From Singulisphaera sp. GP187 (GTDB taxonomy: Bacteria; Planctomycetota; Planctomycetia; Gemmatales; Gemmataceae), in contig CAMDQN010000055.1 of the NCBI GenBank assembly GCA_945905925.1, positions 1 to 41,436 on the forward strand: a DNA stretch of 41,436 bases, read 5' to 3'. The position numbers and the translations under genes were made by a program. Below, one piece after another: positions 34,812-41,436 of this stretch; within the stretch, counting starts at the first letter, position 1, and each line of letters begins with the position of its first letter. The notes under the pieces were generated by a model. The model ran no database searches and was not told the DNA's origin. It saw only the letters and a list, made by a program, of their open reading frames with translations.

Positions 34812-34903
34812 TGCAGTACTCCTCGAGGGTAAAACAGGCGATACAGACCAGACGAGTACGGGGGCGAACCGGATTGCTCGACGCTTGTGGCTTTGCGGGT
34901 TAC

Positions 34904-36523
34904 TCACGCCAGCGCGACGAACGGCTCGCTGACGACGTGCCGCAGCCCCCAACCCGAGTCGTTGCGTGCCGGGAAGTCGCTGCGGAAGTGCGTGCCGCGC
35001 GATTCCTCGCGCGCCAACGCCGATGCGATCATCAGGCGCGCGATCGTTAGCAGGTTCTGGAGCTCCCAGCCGGCTTTGCCGTCGAACTCGCGCGACAGGG
35101 CGTAGCGGCACCAGAACCGCAAGTCTTCCTTCGCTTCGAGCAGCCGGGCACGCTCGCGAACGATCCCCATTTTGCGAACCATCAGGCTCCGCAACGAAGC
35201 CATCAAGTCGGCGAGGTCGAGCCGCGCATCGTCCTCCGCGGGGGCAATCGCGCTGCGGATCGGGTACGCGGACATATCGCGAGGCATCTTGCGAATCGCG
35301 TCCGCGGCGCCGCGACCGCAGAGCGTGCCGTACACCAAGCCCTCGATCAGGCTGTTCGACGCGAGCCGGTTCGCGCCGTGCAAGCCACTCGATGTCACTT
35401 CACCTGCGGCCCACAGACCCGGCACGCTCGTGCGCCCTTGCTGATCGACGGTCACGCCGCCGACCATGTAGTGCGCACCCGGGCGCACCGGGATGCGGTC
35501 CTTCGTGATGTCCAGGCCGAAGCTCTTGCACACGCGGTTGATGCCCGGGAACCGGTGCAGCACGAGCGCCGGGTCGATGTGCGAGAGGTCGAGGTACACG
35601 TTCGGGTGCTGCGTTTTCTCCATCGTGCGGAAGATTGCGCGCGCCACCACGTCGCGCGGCGCGAGTTCGTGTCGCGGGTCGTCCGTGAGCATGAACCGCT
35701 CGCCGTGTACGTCGCGAAGGTACGCACCTTCACCGCGAACGGCTTCGCTCACGAGGTAACGCGCCGAACCCGCTACGTACAGCACGGTCGGGTGAAACTG
35801 CATGAACTCCATGTCGCGGAGTTCGGCGCCGGCGCGGTACGCGGCGGCCATCCCGTCACCGGTCGCGACCGGGGGGTTGGTCGTTTCGCGGTAGATCATC
35901 CCGCACCCGCCGGACGCGAGTATCACTTGCTGCGCCCAGATTAAGAACTTCCCCACGCCGTTGCGCGAAACCACCGCCCCGCAACACACGCCATCGTGCG
36001 TGAGCAGGTCGATGGTGAACGTGTCGTCCCAGATTTTGACGTTGGGTCGCGTGCGCGCGTAGGCGATGGTGGCCCGCATCATCTCGAAGCCGGTCGAATC
36101 GCCTAGCGCGTGAACGATGCGGCGGTGACTGTGCCCGCCTTCGCGGGTGAGCGCGAGTTGGCCGTTCTCCTCGTCGAACTTAGTTCCGAACTCGATCAGT
36201 TGTTCGATCTGGTGCGGTGCCTCACGCACAACCAAATCGACAACCTCGCGGTCGCACAGCCCGTCGCCCGCGACGAGCGTGTCTTCGACGTGGTTCTCGA
36301 ATGTGTCCTCCGGTGCGCGCACGCCCGCGATCCCGCCTTGCGCGTACGAGCTGTTGCTCTCGGTTACACGGTCTTTCGTGACGACAAGAACCGACAGGTC
36401 AGGCGGCACTTCGAGTGCGGCGCGAAGGCCCGCGATGCCGGCCCCGATGATGAGCACGTCCGCGAACCGGTGGAACGTGTCGCGTGCGTCGAAGGAACTG
36501 AGGTAGCGGTTGGCGCCGGACAT
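34904..36523 (-). CDS. nadB: L-aspartate oxidase
   Basis: NadB oxidises L-aspartate to iminoaspartate, the first step of bacterial NAD biosynthesis. The 539-residue length is typical. The FAD-binding motif is DVLIIGAGIAGLRAAL near 23-38, followed by SNSSYAQGGIAG. Substrate and FAD residues are in EGGHSHRRIVHALGDSTG, MEFMQFHPTVLY, SEAVRGEGAYL, PRDVVARAI and HYMVGGV. GLHGANRLASNSLIEGLVYG near 390 is the conserved flavin-site segment, which favours NadB over succinate dehydrogenase or fumarate reductase. The helical C-terminal domain closes the protein. Genes for quinolinate synthase (nadA) and nadC are not in the window. It lies downstream of the DUF4175-like gene, with a palindromic repeat between. 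Confidence 0.93.
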   Translation of the reverse strand: MSGANRYLSSFDARDTFHRFADVLIIGAGIAGLRAALEVPPDLSVLVVTKDRVTESNSSYAQGGIAGVRAPEDTFENHVEDTLVAGDGLCDREVVDLVVREAPHQIEQLIEFGTKFDEENGQLALTREGGHSHRRIVHALGDSTGFEMMRATIAYARTRPNVKIWDDTFTIDLLTHDGVCCGAVVSRNGVGKFLIWAQQVILASGGCGMIYRETTNPPVATGDGMAAAYRAGAELRDMEFMQFHPTVLYVAGSARYLVSEAVRGEGAYLRDVHGERFMLTDDPRHELAPRDVVARAIFRTMEKTQHPNVYLDLSHIDPALVLHRFPGINRVCKSFGLDITKDRIPVRPGAHYMVGGVTVDQQGRTSVPGLWAAGEVTSSGLHGANRLASNSLIEGLVYGTLCGRGAADAIRKMPRDMSAYPIRSAIAPAEDDARLDLADLMASLRSLMVRKMGIVRERARLLEAKEDLRFWCRYALSREFDGKAGWELQNLLTIARLMIASALAREESRGTHFRSDFPARNDSGWGLRHVVSEPFVALA

Positions 36524-36570
36524 GACGGAACCTGAAGGGATAGGTTCCCGTCAACGTAGGGAGAGGGTGT

Positions 36571-36612
36571 CTGAAGGCGAGCGGGGGCTTACGCCCCCCC
36601 GCTCGCCTTCAG
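36571..36612. repeat. 17-bp inverted repeat with GGGGGCTTACGCC core (family D, copy 1)
   Basis: CTGAAGGCGAGCGGGGG (36571-36587) and its exact complement (36596-36612) flank CTTACGCC. It lies between the stop of the DUF4175-like gene and the start of nadB. Half of the element recurs at 40883-40904. Confidence 0.85.
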
Positions 36613-36614
36613 AA

Positions 36615-39600
36615 TTACTTCTTCTCGTTGATGAGCTTCTGGAACTTGTCCCTGAGGTTCTCGAAGCCGGGCGCCTCAACAGTGGTTCCGCCGCCGGTGC
36701 CGGAGCTACCGGGGGCGGCCGAGGGTGTCACCTTGCCGCCAGCGCTCGCGGGGATGGCGGTGCCGGGTTCGACGCTCGACGGCGGCGGTGCCTTGTCGGA
36801 CGCGACGCCCTTCTTCACGTCGTCGCGGAGCTTCTCGACGTACTTCTCGTAATCGCGCAGGAACTTTTCGTACTCCGCGTCCGTGAAGCTCTGCTTCTTC
36901 TTGAACGCCTCGTCGTAGCGCTTCTTCTCGAACTGTTCAAGCTGAAGTTCGGCGGTCTTGAGTCGGTTGCGGGCGTCCTCTTCCATCGCTTCCTTCGTGG
37001 TCGCGCCGGTCCCGAGGCCGCTACCCTTCGGGTCGTGCTCCTTCTTTGCTCGCTCCTTCGCCATCTTCTCCAACTCTTCCTTGAGCTTCTTCTCTTGCTC
37101 GGGGTCGCCGGGCTTCTGCTTCTTCATCTCCTCTTCGAGCTTCTTCCGGTTCTCCTGGCCGATCTTTTCGTCGAGTTCTTTCTGGGCCTTCTCGCGGGTC
37201 TTGTCGTCCATCGATTGAAGGTCTTGCGCCTTCTTCGCGAGGTCCGCGATCTCTTCCTTCGTTAGCTCCTTTGGCTTGCCGTCTTCCTTCTTGCCGGCCG
37301 TTTGCTTGTCCAACTCCTTCTTCAGGTCGTCGAGTTTCTTCTGCGCCGCGGCCTGCTTGTCCATGTCCTTCGATTGCAGGTCGTTCATCAGTTGCTCGGC
37401 TTCCTTGCGCTTGTCCTCGCCGACCATCTTGTCGAGCTTCTGGCGTGCCGCGTCCTGTTTGTCCTTGTCGCCGGATTGAAGGTCTTTCAGTGCGTCTTCG
37501 ATTTCTTTCTGTTGCTTCGGGTCGGGCTTGGGAGCGTCTTCTTTCGTGCCTTTGTTGTCGGGCTTGCCACCCTTTTGGGCGTCCTTCGTCATTTGTTCGA
37601 GCTTGCGCTTGGCCTCTTCGCGTGTCTTCTCGTCCGGCGAATTGAGGTCGTTGGCGAGTTTCTCGATCTCCTCGCGCTTCTCCTTGCCGATGCTCTTGTC
37701 GAGCTTGTCGCGCGCGTCTTGCTGCTTCTTCGGGTCGGGGTCGGTGAGGTTCTTCGCGGCCTCTTTCAGTTCCTCACGCTCCTTCTCGGTGAGTTCCTTC
37801 TGCTTCGGTGCGTCGTTCCCACCGCCCTTCGGCGGATTCTTGTCGTCCTTCGGGTCGGGCTTCTCCATGCCCTTTTCCACGCCCTGACCGGCGCCGGGCA
37901 TTGGCGGCTTCTTGGGGTCGTCGGGCTTGGCCTCGGCCGCGCCGTTGCCTGCACCGTCGGGCTTCGTCTCGGTGTTCATGCCGTCTGGCATCTTGTCGTC
38001 GGCCGGTTTGGACTTGTTCTCGGCCGCGGGCGGAGCCTTGTTCGGCTTCGCGTCGCCCGCGTCGGGTTTGTTCTCGGGCTTCGTGTCGGCCGGGGGCGGG
38101 CCTTTGGGCTGGTCGGGCTTGTCGCCGCCGCGGTTCTGTTCCGGCATCGGTTTGGCCTTGCTGCCCGAGTCGGCGGCCGGGTCTTTCTTGTCGGTGGCGT
38201 TGGGCGTGCCGGCTTCACCGTCCTTCTTGTCGGTCGCGGGCTTCGCGCCGGAACCGGAGTTCGGGTCTTGCTTCTTGTTCGGGTCTTTCGGTTGCGGTCG
38301 CGCTTCTTTGGGCTGCGGCTTATCGGTGCCGGGCGGCGAGCCGATCGGTTCGTCGCGCGGCTCCGAAGGCGCGGTTCCCTTCTGGTCGCCTTGCGGGGGC
38401 GGCTTCGGCGCGGACGGGTCAGCCGTCTTCTCGACGTTCCCTTCGGGCCTCGCGTCCGCGGGGTTCGCGCCGTTCTTCGGCATCGGGTTCATGCCGTCGG
38501 GTTTCTGATCCGGCTTCGGTTGGGCCATGTCGCCCATGTTGTCCATCGGCGGTTGCGGCTTTTGCTCCGCCGGGTTCGCGCGGTCCTCCGGGTTGGGCGC
38601 CGCGTTCGGCTTCGCGGTCCCGCCCTGTTCGTTCTCCTTGTCGATCTCGTTCTTTGCGGCTTCGGCCTTCTTCTGAAGCTCCTTCTCGTCTCGCGTCTTG
38701 GGCATCGGCGCTTCCGGCGGTTTGCCCATCGGGTCCATCATCGGGTCGCCGGGCATACCGGGGTTGTCGCCTTTGTCTTTCGGCGTACCCGTCGGGTCGG
38801 TGTTGTTCTTCTTGCCGTCCGGTTGGACTTCGTTCTTCGGGTCGCCTTTGTCCGGCTGTTGGGCCGCGTTCCTCGGCTCGCGCTTCTCCTGGTCGAGCTT
38901 TTGTTGCTGGTCCGCGTTGTGCTTCTTCTCTTCGTTCTTGCGGTCGTCCTTCTGCTTGTCGAGATTCTGCTTGTCCTCGGGTTCCATCTTAGGCGGGGTC
39001 AGTCGCACGCGCTTGACCGCGGACTTCCCGACGTTCGCCTTCGGTTCGGTGCAGTTGTCGGTCGCTTCCAGCCAGTACTCGATGATCGTGTCCGGCTTCA
39101 AATCGAGCGCGAGGCCCGCTGCGTCCTTCGTCAGTTTCGCGAAGTCCACGGAGTCCTTGTAGTCGACGTCGGTCGGCCAAGACTTGTCCTTCTCGCGTAA
39201 GAACGAAGCCGACATGCCGTTCAGGAACGGTCGGTCCGGGAGCGGTCGTTCGGTCGTGCCAACGATCCGCATCTTGAGCGTGATCGTTTCGATGCCGTAG
39301 TCATCGCCGACCTTGCCGTCGATCGCGAGTTGGCCGTTCGCGGGGATCTCGGTTGGTTCGTCCTTGTCCTCGGGCTTGGTGATGACGAGGATCGGGGCGC
39401 CGTCCGTTTCGACAGTGATCGTGGACTGGAACAGGTCGGTGCTGCGTTCGCCGTCTGCGGTGGCGAACGTGAGCTTGTACTTGCCCGAGTCTTGCAGTTT
39501 GAACACGAACTGAAGGCACTTCGGTTCGTCAGGAACGAGCGCGCCCGTGAGGCGCTGGTTGCTCGGTTCGAGAACCATCATCCCGTCGCGCACGTCGCGG

Positions 39601-40637
39601 TTGGTGCGCGCGACGAGCGTCACCGTTGTGCCGCGCGGACCCTTGATGATCGGCGTCTGGTTGTTCGTGGTTTCGGTCTCGCGGCGCAGGTACTTGGGGT
39701 ATTCGTAGGTCGCTTGCACGGTCTCGAACCGTGGCAGCGAGCGGATGGTCACCTTGTATTCGGGCGTTTCCGCGTCGCCCCCGGCGACCTTGTACCAGAA
39801 CCCGTTCTGCACGAGGTAATTGGGTACGCGAAGTTCCCAGTCGCGCGTGGTGTCGCCTTGCACCATCGGCAGTTCGGTGTAGTTCGGGTCGGCCGGGTTG
39901 TGCCTGATCATCAGGCGCACACGCTCAGGACTGTCGGCATTGGGCACCTTGCCGCCGATGCGGACCGCGACCGTGATCGACTGCCCGTCGGTGACGGTCG
40001 GGTTGGCCGGTTCGGGCTTCACGACGGTGAGCTGCGTGCGGGTCACAATCTCAGTGGTCGAGAACGGGCTAAACGTGCGGCCCACGAGGGAAGCAAACTG
40101 AGCGGGGCGGAACACGAAGAACAGTACAACGAGCGCGAGGAAGAACGCGATGGCCACGCCGCCAAGCCAGGCCAGGCTGCGGTGATCGACGGCCTTGTTC
40201 ACGTCGGCATCGGTTGTGGCCTCAGCGGCGCGGCGCGCGAGTGCGGCCTTCACGGTTGCGTTCAGGTTGCCATTCTGCTGGGCATCGACATATCCTGTGA
40301 CGCTGTTCTTTGCGTCGTCGATGGTGTTCTCGACCTGTCTAGCCGCGTAAAGCGGGTTGATCTTCTTGCGCAACGGGCTGAGGATCGTGAGGTATGCGAC
40401 GCCCGCGAACGCGCCTACGAACCCCAGCAGCGACACCTGCCGCACCCACTGCGAGAGGTTGAAGTACTTGTCGAGGAGGATCATCGCGGTGGCGTAAACG
40501 AGTACTAACGCGACGAGAACCAACCCGCCGAACATGAGGTCGTGCGTGCGAATACGGCTGGTCGCCTGGGCGATCTGTTCGTCCACCCGCGAACCGTTTT
40601 TCACGGCGGCGTCTTGTTGTTCGAGAACCGCGGCCAT
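36615..40637 (-). CDS. Giant DUF4175-like membrane protein with low-complexity and helical-repeat C terminus
   Basis: 1340 residues. Three membrane helices lie near 35-57, 69-88 and 155-175. An extracytoplasmic part (180-560) with Ig-like beta segments follows (TQLTVVKPEPANPTVTDGQS, YEYPKYLRRETETTNNQTP, DDYGIETITLKMRIVG, IEYWLEATDNC). This matches the DUF4175 family found in bacteroidetes, alphaproteobacteria and planctomycetes. Residues about 560-955 are a Lys/Pro/Asp/Gly-rich low-complexity region. Residues about 955-1180 hold at least four copies of a roughly 45-residue helical unit of the form DLxSxDxxKQxxAxxKLD, with GxExRKExExL after it. A Ser/Gly linker and a final helix close the protein. 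Function unknown; an envelope-spanning or scaffold role is inferred. Long open frames on the opposite strand here are composition artefacts. Confidence 0.82.
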   Translation of the reverse strand: MAAVLEQQDAAVKNGSRVDEQIAQATSRIRTHDLMFGGLVLVALVLVYATAMILLDKYFNLSQWVRQVSLLGFVGAFAGVAYLTILSPLRKKINPLYAARQVENTIDDAKNSVTGYVDAQQNGNLNATVKAALARRAAEATTDADVNKAVDHRSLAWLGGVAIAFFLALVVLFFVFRPAQFASLVGRTFSPFSTTEIVTRTQLTVVKPEPANPTVTDGQSITVAVRIGGKVPNADSPERVRLMIRHNPADPNYTELPMVQGDTTRDWELRVPNYLVQNGFWYKVAGGDAETPEYKVTIRSLPRFETVQATYEYPKYLRRETETTNNQTPIIKGPRGTTVTLVARTNRDVRDGMMVLEPSNQRLTGALVPDEPKCLQFVFKLQDSGKYKLTFATADGERSTDLFQSTITVETDGAPILVITKPEDKDEPTEIPANGQLAIDGKVGDDYGIETITLKMRIVGTTERPLPDRPFLNGMSASFLREKDKSWPTDVDYKDSVDFAKLTKDAAGLALDLKPDTIIEYWLEATDNCTEPKANVGKSAVKRVRLTPPKMEPEDKQNLDKQKDDRKNEEKKHNADQQQKLDQEKREPRNAAQQPDKGDPKNEVQPDGKKNNTDPTGTPKDKGDNPGMPGDPMMDPMGKPPEAPMPKTRDEKELQKKAEAAKNEIDKENEQGGTAKPNAAPNPEDRANPAEQKPQPPMDNMGDMAQPKPDQKPDGMNPMPKNGANPADARPEGNVEKTADPSAPKPPPQGDQKGTAPSEPRDEPIGSPPGTDKPQPKEARPQPKDPNKKQDPNSGSGAKPATDKKDGEAGTPNATDKKDPAADSGSKAKPMPEQNRGGDKPDQPKGPPPADTKPENKPDAGDAKPNKAPPAAENKSKPADDKMPDGMNTETKPDGAGNGAAEAKPDDPKKPPMPGAGQGVEKGMEKPDPKDDKNPPKGGGNDAPKQKELTEKEREELKEAAKNLTDPDPKKQQDARDKLDKSIGKEKREEIEKLANDLNSPDEKTREEAKRKLEQMTKDAQKGGKPDNKGTKEDAPKPDPKQQKEIEDALKDLQSGDKDKQDAARQKLDKMVGEDKRKEAEQLMNDLQSKDMDKQAAAQKKLDDLKKELDKQTAGKKEDGKPKELTKEEIADLAKKAQDLQSMDDKTREKAQKELDEKIGQENRKKLEEEMKKQKPGDPEQEKKLKEELEKMAKERAKKEHDPKGSGLGTGATTKEAMEEDARNRLKTAELQLEQFEKKRYDEAFKKKQSFTDAEYEKFLRDYEKYVEKLRDDVKKGVASDKAPPPSSVEPGTAIPASAGGKVTPSAAPGSSGTGGGTTVEAPGFENLRDKFQKLINEKK

Positions 40638-40766
40638 GTATCGTTCTCCGGCGTCTGATGCGTTGCGGAGCGCAAGCCATCAGGATTATACCTCTTAGAC
40701 GCGACACCGCCACAGCCGGATTGCGTGGTAGACGCGACTTCTTGGCGAGTGGGGTGAAGGATGCCG

Positions 40767-40811
40767 GTTAGCCGCAAGCCGAAGTCCGCGTGCCTTCGGC
40801 TTGCGGCTAAC
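40767..40811. repeat. Perfect 18-bp inverted repeat (family E)
   Basis: GTTAGCCGCAAGCCGAAG (40767-40784) and its exact complement (40794-40811) flank nine bases. It sits in the divergent gap upstream of both the DUF4175-like gene and the aldehyde dehydrogenase gene. Confidence 0.85.
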
Positions 40812-40882
40812 ACTCCAACGCGCCTTTGGAGTCGTAATCTCCTGGTGCGCTTCCATAGAACATCCTTAGCAGAACACTTGGA

Positions 40883-40904
40883 GGGCTTACGCCCCCCGCT
40901 CGCC
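40883..40904. repeat. Half copy of the family D repeat
   Basis: GGGCTTACGCCCCCCGCTCG and the next two bases match the right half of the repeat at 36571-36612 except for one C fewer. The left arm is absent, so this is a decayed or partial copy 17 bases before the dehydrogenase start codon, next to its ribosome site. Confidence 0.75.
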
Positions 40905-40921
40905 AAGAACGAGGAAAAACC

Positions 40922-41436
40922 ATGTCCGCCGCTCCGCCTGTGAAGAACCGCCAGCTCTACATCGACGGTGCCTGGTGCGAGTCCGCGACCGGCAAGAAAC
41001 TCGCGGTCACCAACCCGGCCACGGAAGAGAACATTGCGGAGGTCAGCTTCGGGAACCGCGCGGACGCGGCGCGAGCCGTTGGCGCAGCGTCTGCGGCGCT
41101 GCCAGCGTGGATGAAACTCACTGCCTACGACCGCGCGAAGGTGCTCAAGAAGACCGCCGATCTGATGCGCGAACGCGCCGATGCACTCGCCCGCACCATG
41201 ACGATGGAGCAGGGCAAGCCGGTCGTTGAAGCCAAGGGTGAGGTGCTGCACTCAGCGGACACGTTCGAGTGGTTCGCCGAGGAGGGCAAGCGGGCTTACG
41301 GGCAGGTCATCCCGCAGAGCAACCCCGCCAAGCGCCACATGACCATCAAGCATCCCGTGGGCGTGGTCGGTGCCATCGGGCCGTGGAACTTCCCCATCAC
41401 ACTGCAGGCACGGAAGATCGCGCCGGCGCTCGCGGC
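40922..41436 (+). CDS. NAD(P)-dependent aldehyde dehydrogenase (succinate-semialdehyde dehydrogenase-like), 3' end cut off
   Basis: ATG 40922 follows GAGGA with seven bases between, and the frame is open to the window end (171 codons). The sequence begins with QLYIDGAWCESATGKKLAVT and NPATEENIAEVSFGNRADAA, the start of the ALDH fold. MTMEQGKPVVEAKGEV and VGAIGPWNFPITLQARKIAP follow; the latter is the start of the Rossmann part with the conserved Asn of PWNFP. The TMEQGKP and YGQVIPQ motifs favour the GabD-type succinate-semialdehyde group, which feeds 4-aminobutyrate carbon into the TCA cycle, but the catalytic Cys and Glu lie beyond the edge. The gene diverges from the DUF4175-like gene. Confidence 0.9.
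   Translation, partial: MSAAPPVKNRQLYIDGAWCESATGKKLAVTNPATEENIAEVSFGNRADAARAVGAASAALPAWMKLTAYDRAKVLKKTADLMRERADALARTMTMEQGKPVVEAKGEVLHSADTFEWFAEEGKRAYGQVIPQSNPAKRHMTIKHPVGVVGAIGPWNFPITLQARKIAPALA

Noticed and set aside
37302-39200. 632-codon plus-strand frame opposite the DUF4175-like gene
   Set aside because: Its Leu/Arg/Val/Gly-only composition mirrors the Lys/Asp/Pro codons of the real gene; there is no ribosome site and no recognisable domain.
1-41436. CRISPR arrays, rRNA genes, complete insertion sequences or phage genes
   Set aside because: None seen: the repeats are palindromic and singly spaced, not regular direct repeats, and no transposase or phage structural gene is recognisable.

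Overview
The window is high-GC bacterial DNA that reads as a chromosomal segment of a planctomycete, most likely of the Gemmata group. The lineage call is an inference from gene content. It rests on a PSD1-type cytochrome protein followed by a DUF1501 Tat-exported protein, a PVC-type sugar-dehydrogenase-like protein, a kinase fused to a formylglycine-generating-enzyme-like domain, a planctomycete-type integrase tail, and many short palindromic intergenic repeats. No phage, plasmid or CRISPR locus is visible.

Layout. 1-3.5 kb: the truncated dehydrogenase-like gene (minus) and, divergently, a membrane protein with an anti-sigma-like N terminus. 3.6-8.7 kb: recJ, a Cys-rich exported protein, an XRE regulator and a multi-pass membrane protein. 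8.8-13.5 kb: the glutamate synthase large chain, carrying an in-frame palindromic insertion. 13.8-17.5 kb: a 35-residue membrane microprotein, an HtrA-like protease, a DksA/TraR-type zinc protein and an NrnA-like DHH phosphoesterase, with a perfect 60-bp inverted repeat just beyond the last. 17.9-22.0 kb: the PSD1/DUF1501 pair. 22.4-25.6 kb: the kinase-FGE gene, then a degenerate tyrosine-recombinase C terminus that runs into the 3' end of tRNA-Glu(CUC). 25.7-29.3 kb: rhomboid, FmdB-type zinc ribbon, ArsR regulator, diacylglycerol-kinase-like protein and truB. 29.4-34.2 kb: valS and cimA in one minus-strand operon. 34.2-41.4 kb: a small exported protein, nadB, a giant DUF4175-like protein and the start of an aldehyde dehydrogenase.

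The strongest regulatory story is upstream of cimA-valS. A promoter-like sequence is followed by a 24-codon leader ORF packed with Val, Ile and Thr codons, then a textbook intrinsic terminator, then citramalate synthase (isoleucine precursor supply) and valyl-tRNA synthetase five bases behind it. Segments able to form mutually exclusive hairpins are present, so this looks like ribosome-mediated attenuation of branched-chain amino acid supply and charging in one unit.

The second theme is repeats. At least five palindromic families lie between genes. One further family lies inside two unrelated coding sequences (gltB and the kinase), in frame and in places where a loop would be expected, much as palindromic elements do inside Rickettsia proteins.
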